Below are positions 8,332-19,308 of a DNA stretch of 64,000 nt, piece by piece. The notes under the pieces are model-generated. The model was not told the DNA's origin and made no database searches. It was given only the letters and a program-made list of their open reading frames with translations. The stretch spans positions 1 to 64,000 of the forward strand of contig SCRU01000013.1 of NCBI GenBank assembly GCA_004323695.1, given 5' to 3'. How positions within the stretch are numbered: position 1 is the stretch's first letter; each line of letters opens with the position of its first letter. This DNA is from Burkholderiaceae bacterium. Lineage in GTDB: Bacteria; Pseudomonadota; Gammaproteobacteria; Burkholderiales; Burkholderiaceae_C. Both the position numbers and the translations under genes were made by a program.

Positions 8332-9513
8332 TCAGGATGAGGGCGCAGCTTGCGCATCGAAAGTGCTTTGCACCGTTTCGCGGTGGAACAGGTCCATGTA
8401 GGGCTGGTAGCGGTACAGGCGATGCCGCTCCTGGCCGGTGATTTCTTTCAGCCAGCTGCGCGTCTGGAAATCATCGAGCAGTTTGAGGGCCGTGGGCGTG
8501 CTGCAGCCGATGGCCGCCGTCACGCGTTTGGCCGACACCAGGGGTTGTTGGTACAAATGGTCCAGCAGTTTGAGGGCCTTGGCATTCGTGCCGATGGCGC
8601 CGCGGTGTGATTCGCGCAGCGCCACGATGTCGTGCGCCGTGCGGGTGGCGGCGCGGGCGGTCTGGCTCATGCCGCGCAAAAAGAACTTGAGCCAGGGCTC
8701 CCAGTGCCCCTGCGCGCGGATGGCGCTGAGGCGGTCGTAATATTCGGCGCGGTGCGCCTTCAAGAAAACCGACAGGTACAGCAGGGGGCGCGACAGGGCC
8801 TGTTCCTCGCACAGCATCAGGGTGATCAGGAGCCGGCCGACCCGCCCGTTGCCGTCCAGAAAAGGATGGATGGTTTCAAACTGGGCGTGCGCCAGGCCGC
8901 AGCGAATCAGCAGCGGGACGCTGGACTTGCCTTCGTGCAGAAATTTTTCGAGTGCGCCCAGCGTCTGCATCAAGGCGTGCGGGGGCGGCGGCACGAATGC
9001 GGCCGTGGCCAGCGTGCTGCCCTGGCCGCCGATCCAGTTTTGCGTGCGGCGAAATTCCCCGGGGGATTTTTCGCCGCCGCGCACACCGTGCATCAGCTCG
9101 TCATGAATTTCGCGCAGCAGGCGCAGGCTGAGCGGAAAGCCTTCGCCCAGGCGCTTGAGGCCGTGGTTCATGGCGCGCACGTAATTGACGACTTCCTCGA
9201 TGTCCTTGGGGGCATCGCCATGGGCGCTGTCGGCCTCGAACGCCAGCACATCTTCCAGCGTGCTTTGCGTGCCCTCGATTTGCGACGACAGCACGGCCTC
9301 GTGCTTGACATACATCGCCACAAACAGGTCGGGGTTGGGCAGCAGGGTGGCGATCGCGTCCAGCCGCGCGAGGTTGCGGTCGGCGTTGGACAGCGCGGTG
9401 CGCAGTTCGCCGTCGTAATCAATGTCCGGCGCGGGCGGCAAGGGTTCGGGCAAAAACGCCTGATAGCCCGTGGCCTGCTGCAGGTAGCGGCCCGCTCGCT
9501 GGTGGTTGGTCAT
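8332..9513 (-). CDS. Fic-domain protein, class II with inhibitory helix
   Basis: A 393-residue Fic protein. Fic enzymes usually AMPylate a target protein. The active-site motif is complete: HPFLDGNGRVGR at 216-227. Before it, SSQIEG (76-81) matches the (S/T)xxxE(G/N) inhibitory helix, which places it in class II, where the helix sits in the same chain and blocks ATP binding until released. A Fic_N-type region precedes the core, and the C-terminal 100 residues look like a winged helix-turn-helix, a common layout. It is the first gene of the island operon. The open frame runs to a TTG at 9549, but ATG 9513 is the plausible start. Its target is unknown. Confidence 0.9.
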   Translation of the reverse strand: MTNHQRAGRYLQQATGYQAFLPEPLPPAPDIDYDGELRTALSNADRNLARLDAIATLLPNPDLFVAMYVKHEAVLSSQIEGTQSTLEDVLAFEADSAHGDAPKDIEEVVNYVRAMNHGLKRLGEGFPLSLRLLREIHDELMHGVRGGEKSPGEFRRTQNWIGGQGSTLATAAFVPPPPHALMQTLGALEKFLHEGKSSVPLLIRCGLAHAQFETIHPFLDGNGRVGRLLITLMLCEEQALSRPLLYLSVFLKAHRAEYYDRLSAIRAQGHWEPWLKFFLRGMSQTARAATRTAHDIVALRESHRGAIGTNAKALKLLDHLYQQPLVSAKRVTAAIGCSTPTALKLLDDFQTRSWLKEITGQERHRLYRYQPYMDLFHRETVQSTFDAQAAPSS

Positions 9514-9637
9514 GGGTGCTGAATTTGAATTAGCCGCCCATGATATCAAAATAAGTAAACTAAATTGCCCAAAACTTTAATAAAATCGATTTGGCAGATC
9601 GCTTGTTAAAACCTGGCGCCATGAGGCCTGTGTCTAT

Positions 9638-9928
9638 TTACAGCACCATCTTCACCATCGGATGCGTGGACAGCGTGCGGTAGAGCTCGTCGAGCTGTTC
9701 GCGCGAGGTCGCGGTCACGGTCACGGTGATGCCCAGGTAGTTGCCGGCCCGGCTGTCGCGCAACTCGATGGTGGCGGCGTCGAAGCTCGGGTCGAACTGT
9801 TCGACGATGCGGGTGATGGCATGCACGAAGCCGTCGGCCTTGGCACCCATGATCTTGATGGGGAATGCGCTCGGGTACTCGATCAGCGAGTCCTTGCGGG
9901 GATCGGGAGGCGGTGGGGGGGTGCTCAT
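9638..9928 (-). CDS. DUF493/YbeD family protein
   Basis: A 96-residue cytoplasmic protein with the ACT-like fold signature of the DUF493 (YbeD) family: FPIKIMGAKADGFVHAI and the end STHPMVKMVL. These small proteins are encoded next to lipB in very many Proteobacteria and are thought to be linked to lipoate metabolism, although the biochemical role is not settled. It overlaps the stop of the aminotransferase gene by 4 bases and is translationally coupled to it. Downstream, where lipB is expected, the four-gene island begins. Confidence 0.9.
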   Translation of the reverse strand: MSTPPPPPDPRKDSLIEYPSAFPIKIMGAKADGFVHAITRIVEQFDPSFDAATIELRDSRAGNYLGITVTVTATSREQLDELYRTLSTHPMVKMVL

Positions 9929-10815
9929 GGTCGGGATGCGGCGATCTTGGCCTGTTGGTACCCGGCGTACAGCCGGGTGTAGATGGGGCCGGGCACGCCG
10001 GCGCCGACGGGCTGGCCGTCCAGCCGCGTGACGGCCAGCACCTCCTTGGTGGCGGAGGACAGCAGCAGTTCGTCGGCATCGAACACTTCTTCGCGGCTGA
10101 TGCGGCGCAACTCGAAGGCGATGCCCGCGGCGCGGCAGAGCTCCTCGATCAGGCCGTAGCGAATGCCCTCCAGCACCAGGTTGTCCCTGGGCGAGCCCCT
10201 GACGGTGCCGTCCTTCACGACCCAGACGTTGCTGGCCGCGGCCTCGCTCAGGAAGCCATCGCGGAACATCACGGTCTCCAGCGCGCCGGCGTCCACGCTG
10301 ATTTGCCGCGCGAACACGGCGCCGAGCAGGCTGGTGCTCTTGATGTGCGCCTTTTCCCAGCGGAAGTCGCTGGCCGTGACGCAGGCCGCGCCCGCGCGCC
10401 GCAATTCGGGTGGCACCGGCTTCATGGCGTTGCTCATCACGAACACGGTGGGCGTGAGGCCCTCCAGCATCGCATGCTCGCGCAGCGCCACGCCGCGGGT
10501 CACCTGGATGTAGATCAGTTGATCAGTGTTTCGAAGGTTAGCCCCCGTCGATCGGGCATAGTCCGCTATCAATTTGGTAATCACCTCGCGCCACTGCGCA
10601 TGCGTGAGCGGGTTCGCGATGCGCAATTCGGCGAGCGAGCGGCCGAGCCGCGCCATGTGCTGATCGAACCGGAACGGCTGGCCGCCATACACCGGCACGA
10701 CTTCATAAACACCATCGCCCAGGATGAAGCCGCGGTCCATGACGCTGATCTTCGCGTCCTGCAGCGCCGTGAATTCGCCGTTCAGGTAGCACGGCAGGCT
10801 GGGCAACTCGTTCAT
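9925..10815 (-). CDS. Class IV aminotransferase (D-amino-acid/branched-chain type)
   Basis: A 296-residue PLP enzyme of the fold-type IV aminotransferases. The PLP lysine lies in HIKSTSLL, and the conserved glutamate in the following EAAASNVWVV segment. The early motif SVMDRGFILGDGVYEVVPVY is characteristic. Both D-alanine and branched-chain aminotransferases share these motifs; the setting next to DUF493 and lipB is the one in which betaproteobacterial genomes usually annotate D-amino-acid transaminase (dat). The frame continues upstream to 11094, but ATG 10815 overlaps the upstream stop as ATGA and matches the normal N-terminus. Confidence 0.88.
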   Translation of the reverse strand: MNELPSLPCYLNGEFTALQDAKISVMDRGFILGDGVYEVVPVYGGQPFRFDQHMARLGRSLAELRIANPLTHAQWREVITKLIADYARSTGANLRNTDQLIYIQVTRGVALREHAMLEGLTPTVFVMSNAMKPVPPELRRAGAACVTASDFRWEKAHIKSTSLLGAVFARQISVDAGALETVMFRDGFLSEAAASNVWVVKDGTVRGSPRDNLVLEGIRYGLIEELCRAAGIAFELRRISREEVFDADELLLSSATKEVLAVTRLDGQPVGAGVPGPIYTRLYAGYQQAKIAASRP

Positions 10816-11258
10816 CGCAAAAACAGCATGGCCGCGATCGCCAGCCATCCGAGCGCGAAGTTGATCACCACCAGCGGGTGGATTTTTGCCATTTGCCCGC
10901 TCGCCTGCGGCCAGTTGGCCTGCGCCACCGCCTGCTGCAGACGCCGCGCGGGGCCGAAGTGCAGGTGGCCCAAGATCGCAAACATCAAGATGCCGATGCC
11001 CATCATCATGTGCCAGCCGACGGGGGCGTTTTTCATGCCGGCCGCGCCCAGCATGTAAGCGCCGCTGGCGGCCAACAAGGCCACGCTGATCCATGCGATC
11101 GGCAAAAATCGCGCCAGCACACCGGCCAGCAAAGGCAGGCGCGCCGGCGGCGGCAATTGCGCCGTGGCGACCGGGCGCAGCGCCAGCAGCATGAACGTCA
11201 TGCCGCCGAGCCAGGTGATGGCGCCGATCAGGTGCAGGTATCGGGCAAGCAGTTCCAT
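10812..11258 (-). CDS. CopD-like integral membrane protein
   Basis: A 148-residue protein with four hydrophobic segments. The first segment, YLHLIGAITWLGGMTFM, carries the histidine-tryptophan pattern of CopD-family membrane proteins, and further histidines lie at segment ends (GWHMMMG and LGHLHFG). The exact role is unknown; some relatives are linked to copper or haem. The open frame extends to 11399, but ATG 11258 directly precedes the first membrane segment. It is the first gene of a minus-strand unit with the aminotransferase and DUF493, divergent from the atp operon. Confidence 0.7.
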   Translation of the reverse strand: MELLARYLHLIGAITWLGGMTFMLLALRPVATAQLPPPARLPLLAGVLARFLPIAWISVALLAASGAYMLGAAGMKNAPVGWHMMMGIGILMFAILGHLHFGPARRLQQAVAQANWPQASGQMAKIHPLVVINFALGWLAIAAMLFLR

Positions 11259-11378
11259 GGAGCAGCCTTGGTGAAGTTTGGATTGGGTGGCGAATTGTGA
11301 CGCGGCCCGCAAAGCATTCTTCGGGTGCCTGGGTTCTCGGGCGAGCCGAAAACGGGCTGGGCGGCTGATTTTTCTAAG

Positions 11379-11384
11379 TATAAT
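11379..11384 (+). promoter_or_regulatory. Candidate -10 box of the atp operon
   Basis: A perfect TATAAT lies 68 bases before the atpI start. The hexamer about 17 bases upstream is CTGGGC, a poor -35. It is the best sigma-70-like element in the 193-base gap between the divergent CopD-like gene and atpI. Transcription start is untested. Confidence 0.35.
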
Positions 11385-11451
11385 TAATGGCTTTGCCAAG
11401 TAAATTATTAGCGTTGCAGAGTGAGCAGTTGTAACTTGCGTGTAATCTGGG

Positions 11452-11925
11452 GTGCTTCAAGGCATCGCTTCGGTGTTTGAAGACGACTCGGACGATCGCG
11501 ATTTTGTTCCCCTGACACGTGAGCAGGCGGCGCGGCTTCGGGAAGCCCATCCGGCTCTTTCCCCCTGGTGGGTGGTGGCGGGGCAACTGGTGGTTGGCTT
11601 GCTGGTGGCGCTGCTGGCCTGGGGCTGGACAGGTCGGCAAAATGCCGGGTTGTCGGCGGCTTATGGCGCGTTGGCTGTGGTCATCCCTGCCGCCTTGTTC
11701 GCACGGGGCCTGACGAGCCGGTTTTCGTCTGCCAATGCCGCTGCGGCGGTCGTTGGTTTGTTTGTATGGGAAACGGTCAAGGTGGCCGTCACGATCGGAA
11801 TGCTGATCGCGGCGCCGCGGCTGGTGAGGGGTTTGAGCTGGCCGGCGCTGCTGCTGGGTCTGGCCGCGGGTCTGAGTGTTTATTGGGTTGCACTTGTGGT
11901 GCGCCCGAAACGAAAAACAGGTTGA
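11452..11925 (+). CDS. atpI: ATP synthase accessory subunit I
   Basis: A 157-residue membrane protein with four hydrophobic segments, in the first position of the atp operon. AtpI is not part of the finished enzyme; it has been implicated in assembly of the c-ring and in magnesium handling. It begins with GTG (MLQGIASVFEDD when read as Met). Sequence is weakly conserved in this family, so the call rests on size, topology and position directly before atpB. It ends 10 bases before the atpB start. Confidence 0.85.
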   Translation: MLQGIASVFEDDSDDRDFVPLTREQAARLREAHPALSPWWVVAGQLVVGLLVALLAWGWTGRQNAGLSAAYGALAVVIPAALFARGLTSRFSSANAAAAVVGLFVWETVKVAVTIGMLIAAPRLVRGLSWPALLLGLAAGLSVYWVALVVRPKRKTG

Positions 11926-11935
11926 AGAGAGAACG

Positions 11936-12820
11936 ATGTCCATCGAAGCTAGTAATCCTTCGGCGAGTGAATACATTGCGCACCACCTGACGCAATGGCA
12001 GACCCATCAGCAGGTGGGGCTTGTCAATTTCTCGATTCTCAACATCGACTCGGTGATTGTCTCGGCGCTGCTGGGTGTGCTGGGCGTGTTCTTTCTATGG
12101 CGCGCGGCACGGCGCGCCACCCCCGGGGTGCCCGGTCGCTTCCAGGCCGCGGTGGAGATTCTGGTCGAAATGGTGGATACGCAGGCCAAGTCGATCGTGC
12201 ACAACGCCAAAAGCCGCAAGATGGTGGCGCCACTGGCATTGGTCGTGTTTGTCTGGGTGACGCTGCTCAATGCCATGGACCTGGTGCCCGTGGATTTTCT
12301 GCCATCGCTGTGGCGCTGGGTTTACGGGCTGGCCGGCGGGGATCCGCACCACGCCTATTTGCGCGTCGTGCCCACGGCCGACCTGTCGGTGTCGATGGGC
12401 ATGGCGGTGTCGGTGCTGGTGCTCAGCCTGTTCTACAACATCAAGATCAAGGGGCTCGGCGGCTGGCTGCACGAACTGGTGTGCGCGCCTTTCGGCACCA
12501 GCAAGAACCCGGTATTCGCGCTGCTGCTCGGCGTCGTGAATCTGGCGATGCAGCTGATCGAGTTCGTCTCCAAGACGTTCTCGCATGGCATGCGGCTGTT
12601 CGGCAACATGTATGCGGGCGAGTTGCTCTTCATGCTGATCGCCCTGCTGGGCGGGTCCTGGGCGTTCTCGTTTGCGCCATCGAACCTGGTCCTGTTGCTG
12701 CTGCACGTGGTGCTGGGTTGGGCATGGTCCGTGTTCGATATCCTGGTCATCGTCCTGCAGGCTTTCGTGTTCATGATGCTGACCCTGGTTTATATCGGGC
12801 AGGCGCATGACTCGCACTGA
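11936..12820 (+). CDS. atpB: F0 ATP synthase subunit a
   Basis: Subunit a, 294 residues, forms the proton half-channels against the c-ring in the inner membrane. The essential arginine is in SHGMRLFGNMYAGE, followed by the conserved long hydrophobic helix. ATG 11936 has a GAAGAGAG ribosome site just upstream; the reading frame continues back to 11876 inside atpI, without family similarity. The N-terminus (SEYIAHHLTQWQ) is that of betaproteobacterial AtpB. Confidence 0.97.
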   Translation: MSIEASNPSASEYIAHHLTQWQTHQQVGLVNFSILNIDSVIVSALLGVLGVFFLWRAARRATPGVPGRFQAAVEILVEMVDTQAKSIVHNAKSRKMVAPLALVVFVWVTLLNAMDLVPVDFLPSLWRWVYGLAGGDPHHAYLRVVPTADLSVSMGMAVSVLVLSLFYNIKIKGLGGWLHELVCAPFGTSKNPVFALLLGVVNLAMQLIEFVSKTFSHGMRLFGNMYAGELLFMLIALLGGSWAFSFAPSNLVLLLLHVVLGWAWSVFDILVIVLQAFVFMMLTLVYIGQAHDSH

Positions 12821-12836
12821 TTTTCGGTTTGGTTGA

Positions 12837-13142
<306 letters not shown>

Positions 13143-13177
13143 GCGTCCTGCCTGCGTCCCGCTAAGGAGGATTGACT

Positions 13178-13648
13178 GTGAACATTAATGGAACACTGGT
13201 GGCGCAAGCCATCGTCTTCGCATTGCTGGTGTTGTTCACGATGAAATTCGTGTGGCCGCCGATCGCTGCCGCGCTGGATGAGCGTGCCAGCAAGATCGCC
13301 GACGGCCTCGCGGCTGCCGAGAAGGCCAAGTCCGAGCTTTCCTCCGCGAACCAGCGGGTGGAGACCGAACTGGCGCAGTCGCGCACGGAGTCCGCGGCCC
13401 GCCTCGCGGATGCCGAGCGTCGCGGCCAGGCCATCGTGGAAGAGGCCAAAGCAAAGGCGGCCGAGGAAGCTGGCAAGATCGTTGCGGCCGCCAAGGCGGA
13501 AGCCGAACTGCAGACCGTGAAGGCGCGCGAGACCCTGCGTGAGCAGGTCGCCACGCTGGCGGTCAAGGGTGCCGAGCAGATCTTGCGCAAGGAAGTCGAT
13601 GCCGGCGTCCACGCGAGCCTCCTCAACCAGTTGAAGACCGAGTTGTGA
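13178..13648 (+). CDS. atpF: F0 ATP synthase subunit b
   Basis: Subunit b, 156 residues: one N-terminal membrane helix ([20 protein letters not shown]) and a long charged alanine-rich coiled coil that forms the peripheral stalk. GTG 13178 is chosen because AGGAGG at 13165-13170 sits 7 bases before it; the TTG at 13172 would leave no spacing. This gives [10 protein letters not shown], the usual start in the clade. It ends 9 bases before atpH. Confidence 0.96.
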   Translation: MNINGTLVAQAIVFALLVLFTMKFVWPPIAAALDERASKIADGLAAAEKAKSELSSANQRVETELAQSRTESAARLADAERRGQAIVEEAKAKAAEEAGKIVAAAKAEAELQTVKARETLREQVATLAVKGAEQILRKEVDAGVHASLLNQLKTEL

Positions 13649-13657
13649 GAGGCGTCC

Positions 13658-14188
13658 ATGGCTGAATTCGCCACCATTGCCCGGCCCTACGCGGAAGCCT
13701 TGTTCAAGGCGTCGTCTTCGGATCTGTCGTCTGTCGAAAACTGGGTGGAAGAACTGGCGTCCATTGCCTCCAATCCCGAACTGCAGCAATTTGCCGACAA
13801 CCCGAAGGTGCCGGCAAGCCAGGTGTTCGATTTGATGACCGGCGTCGCCAAATCAAGGCTCGATGACGCGGCCCGCAATTTTCTTCGTGTGGTGATCGAA
13901 AACGGCCGCCTGGCGGTGCTGCCCGAAATCGCGGCGCAGTTCCGGGCCTTGAAGAATGCCCGAAGCGGCTCTTCCGACGCCGTGGTCTACAGTGCCTTTC
14001 CGATCGACAGCGCTGCGCTGGCGGACGTTGCTGCACTGCTGGAAAAGCGCTTTGACCGCAAACTCAACGTGTCGGTGACGCTGCAGCCCGAATTGATCGG
14101 CGGCATTCGCGTGGTGGTTGGCGACGAAGTGCTTGACACCTCCGTCAAGGCCCGTCTGGAACAAATGAAACTGGCTCTCACGGCCTGA
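13658..14188 (+). CDS. atpH: F1 ATP synthase subunit delta
   Basis: Subunit delta, 176 residues, links F1 to the peripheral stalk. Typical elements are the start [12 protein letters not shown], the middle [18 protein letters not shown], and the C-terminal [23 protein letters not shown]. It lies in the standard operon position between atpF and atpA. Confidence 0.97.
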   Translation: MAEFATIARPYAEALFKASSSDLSSVENWVEELASIASNPELQQFADNPKVPASQVFDLMTGVAKSRLDDAARNFLRVVIENGRLAVLPEIAAQFRALKNARSGSSDAVVYSAFPIDSAALADVAALLEKRFDRKLNVSVTLQPELIGGIRVVVGDEVLDTSVKARLEQMKLALTA

Positions 14189-14237
14189 GGCGCAAGCCTC
14201 AGGTTGTTGGCCGAACTAACGAAAGAAGGAAAGAGTC

Positions 14238-15791
14238 ATGCAACTCAATCCCGCAGAAATTTCTGAACTGATCAAGAGCCGTATCGAAGGCCTGTCCGCC
14301 AGCGCCGACATCCGCAACCAGGGGACGGTCGTGTCCGTGACGGACGGTATTTGCCGCATCCACGGCCTGTCGGACGTGATGCAGGGCGAGATGCTCGAAT
14401 TTCCCGCTGGCAGCGACGGCGTCCCTGTTTACGGCCTGGCGCTGAACCTCGAGCGCGACTCGGTCGGCTCGGTGATTCTGGGTGAATACGAACACATCTC
14501 CGAAGGCGACACCGTCAAGTGCACCGGCCGCATTCTGGAAGTCCCGGTCGGGCCCGAGTTGCTGGGCCGCGTGGTGAACGCGCTGGGCCAGCCGATCGAC
14601 GGCAAGGGCCCGATCAACGCGAAGATGACGGACGTGATCGAAAAGGTCGCGCCCGGCGTGATTTCGCGTCAGTCGGTGGACCAGCCGATGCAGACCGGCC
14701 TCAAGTCCATCGACTCGATGGTGCCGGTGGGCCGCGGCCAGCGCGAACTGATCATTGGCGACCGCCAGACTGGCAAGACCGCGGTGGCGATCGATGCGAT
14801 CATCAACCAGAAGGGTCAGAACATGACCTGCATCTACGTCGCCATCGGGCAGAAGGCGTCGTCGGTGAAAAACGTGGTGCGCGCACTCGAGCAGGCGGGC
14901 GCCATGGCGTACACCATCGTGGTAGCCGCGACCGCGTCCGAGTCGGCGGCGATGCAGTATGTGAGCGCCTACTCGGGCTGCACCATGGGCGAGTATTTCC
15001 GCGACCGCGGCCAGGACGCGCTGATCGTCTATGACGATCTGTCCAAGCAGGCCGTGGCGTACCGTCAGGTCTCGCTGCTGCTGCGTCGTCCGCCGGGCCG
15101 CGAAGCCTACCCTGGCGACGTGTTCTATCTGCACAGCCGGCTGCTCGAGCGCGCGGCCCGCGTGAACGAAAAGTACGTGGAAGACTTCACCAAGGGCGAG
15201 GTCAAGGGCAAAACCGGCTCGCTCACCGCGCTGCCCATCATCGAGACGCAGGCCGGCGACGTTTCCGCGTTCGTGCCCACCAACGTGATCTCGATCACCG
15301 ATGGTCAGATTTTCCTGGAAACCAACCTGTTCAACGCCGGTATCCGGCCGGCCATCAACGCCGGCATCTCCGTGTCGCGGGTCGGCAGTTCGGCGCAGAC
15401 CAAGATCATCAAGGGCCAGTCGGGCGGCATCCGCACCGACCTGGCGCAATACCGTGAACTGGCCGCGTTTGCGCAGTTCGCCTCCGATCTGGACGAAGCG
15501 ACCCGCAAGCAGCTCGACCGCGGCGCCCGCGTGACCGAGTTGCTCAAGCAGGCCCAGTACAGCCCGCTGCCGATCAGCCTGATGGCTGCATCGCTGTTCG
15601 CTGTGAACAAGGGATTCATGGACGACATTGCCGTGAACAAGGTGCTGGCGTTCGAGGCGGGCCTGCATGCCCATCTGAAGGACAAGCACGCGGCCCTGCT
15701 GGCCAAGCTCGAAGCTGCCCGCGCGATGGACAAGGATGCCGAGACCGAATTGAACGACGCCACGGCGGCGTTCAAGAAGTCGTTTGCCTAG
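14238..15791 (+). CDS. atpA: F1 ATP synthase subunit alpha
   Basis: Subunit alpha, 517 residues, holds the non-catalytic nucleotide sites of the F1 hexamer. Walker A is GDRQTGKT with Lys 180. The N-terminal beta-barrel motif [13 protein letters not shown] and the C-terminal bundle are complete. The start has a GAAAGAG ribosome site. A 496-codon open frame on the opposite strand is a composition shadow. Confidence 0.99.
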   Translation: MQLNPAEISELIKSRIEGLSASADIRNQGTVVSVTDGICRIHGLSDVMQGEMLEFPAGSDGVPVYGLALNLERDSVGSVILGEYEHISEGDTVKCTGRILEVPVGPELLGRVVNALGQPIDGKGPINAKMTDVIEKVAPGVISRQSVDQPMQTGLKSIDSMVPVGRGQRELIIGDRQTGKTAVAIDAIINQKGQNMTCIYVAIGQKASSVKNVVRALEQAGAMAYTIVVAATASESAAMQYVSAYSGCTMGEYFRDRGQDALIVYDDLSKQAVAYRQVSLLLRRPPGREAYPGDVFYLHSRLLERAARVNEKYVEDFTKGEVKGKTGSLTALPIIETQAGDVSAFVPTNVISITDGQIFLETNLFNAGIRPAINAGISVSRVGSSAQTKIIKGQSGGIRTDLAQYRELAAFAQFASDLDEATRKQLDRGARVTELLKQAQYSPLPISLMAASLFAVNKGFMDDIAVNKVLAFEAGLHAHLKDKHAALLAKLEAARAMDKDAETELNDATAAFKKSFA

Positions 15792-15854
15792 GCCGCTCCA
15801 GCGCGCGAGAAATCACGACAGAGTTGGCAGGCGTTAGAGGCACAAGGGGCACAT

Positions 15855-16748
15855 ATGGCAGCAGGCAAGGAACTACGCACCAAGATAAAGTCGGTGGAAA
15901 ACACCAAGAAGATCACCAAGGCGATGGAGATGATCTCGGTGTCCAAGATGCGCAAGGCGCAGGATCGCATGCGCGCCGCGCGCCCATACAGCGAGAAGGT
16001 GCGCAACATCGCTGCGAACCTGGGGCAGGCCACGCCCGAGTATGTCCATGCATTCATGAAGACCTCCGAGGATGCGAAGGTCGTCGGCTTCGTGGTGGTC
16101 ACCACCGACAAGGGCCTGTGCGGCGGCCTGAACACGAACCTGTTCCGGGCCATCACGGCGAAGCTGCGCGAAACGCAGGCGGCAGGCAAAACGGCGCAAA
16201 GTGTGGCGATCGGCGGCAAGGGCCTGGGGTTCCTGAATCGCATCGGAGCGCCGGTGGTGTCGCAGGTCACACATCTGGGCGACAAGCCGCATCTGGACAA
16301 GCTGATCGGCCCGGTCAAGGTCTTGCTGGACGCGTATGCCCGCGGCGAACTGGCGGCGGTCCACCTCTGCTACAACCGGTTCGTCAGCACCATGAAGCAG
16401 GAGCCCGTGGTCGAGCAATTGCTGCCGCTGTCGCACGCGACGATCAAGGCGCAGTCGGATGCCAGCGAAGCGGTCAGCGGCACCCGGCACAGCTGGGATT
16501 ACATCTACGAGCCCGATGCGCAAGCGGTCATCGACGATCTGCTGGTGCGCTATGTGGAGGCGCTGGTGTACCAGGCCGTGGCGGAGAACACCGCGTCCGA
16601 GCATTCCGCCCGCATGGTGGCCATGAAGGCAGCGACCGACAACGCCGGCAACGTGATTGCCGAGCTCAAGCTGATTTACAACAAGACGCGGCAGGCGGCG
16701 ATCACGAAGGAACTTTCGGAGATCGTGGCGGGCGCGGCGGCGGTTTAA
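15855..16748 (+). CDS. atpG: F1 ATP synthase subunit gamma
   Basis: Subunit gamma, 297 residues, the central rotating shaft. The N-terminal helix [19 protein letters not shown] and the C-terminal helix with [20 protein letters not shown] are the conserved coiled-coil parts; the central Rossmann-like part has [13 protein letters not shown]. It sits 63 bases after atpA. Confidence 0.98.
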   Translation: MAAGKELRTKIKSVENTKKITKAMEMISVSKMRKAQDRMRAARPYSEKVRNIAANLGQATPEYVHAFMKTSEDAKVVGFVVVTTDKGLCGGLNTNLFRAITAKLRETQAAGKTAQSVAIGGKGLGFLNRIGAPVVSQVTHLGDKPHLDKLIGPVKVLLDAYARGELAAVHLCYNRFVSTMKQEPVVEQLLPLSHATIKAQSDASEAVSGTRHSWDYIYEPDAQAVIDDLLVRYVEALVYQAVAENTASEHSARMVAMKAATDNAGNVIAELKLIYNKTRQAAITKELSEIVAGAAAV

Positions 16749-18179
<1,431 letters not shown>

Positions 18180-18191
18180 GGGGTGACCCAC

Positions 18192-18608
18192 ATGACCACC
18201 ATCCACGTGGATGTTGTCAGCGCCGAAGAATCCATCTATTCGGGCGAGGCCCGGTTCGTGGCGCTGCCTGGCGCGGCCGGCGAGCTGGGGATCTACCCGC
18301 GCCACACGCCGCTGATCACCCGCATCAAGCCGGGCTCGGTGCGTATCGAGAAGCCTGATGGCAGCGAGGAATTCATCTTTGTCGCCGGCGGCATCCTGGA
18401 AGTGCAGCCGAACTGCGTGACCGTGCTGTCCGATACCGCCATTCGCGGCAAGGACCTGGACGACCAGAAGGCGAATGCCGCCAAGGCGGCGGCCGAGGAA
18501 GCGCTGAAAAACGCCAAGGACGATATCGATATCGCCAAGGCCCAATCCGAGCTGTACGTGATTGCGGCCGAGATCGCGGCATTGCGCCGGTACCGGCAGA
18601 AGAAGTAG
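18192..18608 (+). CDS. atpC: F1 ATP synthase subunit epsilon
   Basis: Subunit epsilon, 138 residues: N-terminal beta sandwich ([30 protein letters not shown] cut across the family pattern at 6-35) and a C-terminal two-helix hairpin that can inhibit ATP hydrolysis. ATG 18192 is preferred over the upstream GTG 18183 because AAGGGG of the atpD end fits it as a ribosome site. It is the last gene of the operon. Confidence 0.97.
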   Translation: MTTIHVDVVSAEESIYSGEARFVALPGAAGELGIYPRHTPLITRIKPGSVRIEKPDGSEEFIFVAGGILEVQPNCVTVLSDTAIRGKDLDDQKANAAKAAAEEALKNAKDDIDIAKAQSELYVIAAEIAALRRYRQKK

Positions 18609-18636
18609 CGCGGGTTCGCCCGCCGGCTCGAACCCA

Positions 18637-18667
18637 GGCCCCGGTCGGACCTCCGACCGGGGCCTTT
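18637..18667 (+). terminator. Rho-independent terminator of the atp operon
   Basis: A perfect 13-base inverted repeat, GGCCCCGGTCGGA at 18637-18649 and its complement at 18652-18664, is followed by TTT. It lies 28 bases after the atpC stop. The T run is short, but the stem is very strong. Confidence 0.8.
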
Positions 18668-18701
18668 GTCATGCACGTGTGCCTTGCCAGGAGCGCCCCA
18701 C

Positions 18702-18707
18702 TACAAT
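18702..18707 (+). promoter_or_regulatory. Candidate -10 box with leaderless start
   Basis: TACAAT ends 7 bases before the ATG at 18715, so transcription would begin at or next to the start codon. No consensus -35 is found at 16-18 bases, and no Shine-Dalgarno sequence precedes the ATG. A leaderless mRNA is possible. Confidence 0.3.
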
Positions 18708-18714
18708 TTATCGC

Positions 18715-19293
18715 ATGGTTTTCGGCAACTCCTGGATCGGCGACGATGCGCGCGAGCACGCGGCCCGGTTGCTTGTGATGGCGCCGGGCCTGGTGGAATT
18801 GAGCCCGGCCGACGCGCGCGAGGTGGTCGGTTACATGCGCCCGCAACGCGTCCCGTCGGGCTCCGTGCTGATCCGGGAAGGCGAGGCGACCGATGTCGAC
18901 GCCATGATGCTGATCCTGCAGGGCGAGGTCACGGTGGAGTACGAGGTGTCCGCACCGCACGAGACCATGGTCGTGTCGATCATGGGGCCGGGCGGCCTGA
19001 TCGGCGAAATGGGTCTGCTCGACGGCTCACCGCGTTCAGCTACCTGCACGGCAACGACGGAGCTGGCCGTGGCGGTGCTGGGACGCGACGCGCTGCGCCA
19101 GATGATCGAGGAATGCCCGGACGTGGCGGCGCGGCTGCTGTTGAGCATCTCCACGCGCCTGTCGGATCACTTGCGCGAGTCCAACCGCAAGCTGCGCACC
19201 TTTGCGCAGTTGAGCCGGGCGCTGCAGCAGGAACTGGATGCGACCCACGCGGTGAATCTGCGACTGCTCGGCGCCGCGGCGCCCAAGACCTGA
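18715..19293 (+). CDS. Cyclic-nucleotide-binding-domain protein without HTH
   Basis: A 192-residue protein with one cNMP-binding (CRP/FNR-type) beta-barrel, shown by SGSVLIREGEATDVDAMMLI, then GEMGLLDGSPRSATCTA, then the following alpha helix. Unlike CRP there is no DNA-binding helix-turn-helix after the barrel; the last 40 residues are a charged helix. It is thus more likely a sensor or partner protein than a transcription factor, although loss of the HTH cannot be told from original design. A frame open upstream to 18562 overlaps the atp terminator and was rejected. Confidence 0.8.
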   Translation: MVFGNSWIGDDAREHAARLLVMAPGLVELSPADAREVVGYMRPQRVPSGSVLIREGEATDVDAMMLILQGEVTVEYEVSAPHETMVVSIMGPGGLIGEMGLLDGSPRSATCTATTELAVAVLGRDALRQMIEECPDVAARLLLSISTRLSDHLRESNRKLRTFAQLSRALQQELDATHAVNLRLLGAAAPKT

Positions 19294-19308
19294 ACGGGTG
19301 GCGCCGCG

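Noticed and set aside
14199-15689. 496-codon open frame opposite atpA
   Set aside because: It mirrors a strongly conserved gene in high-GC DNA; the peptide shows Arg/His/Leu-rich composition and no family motif.
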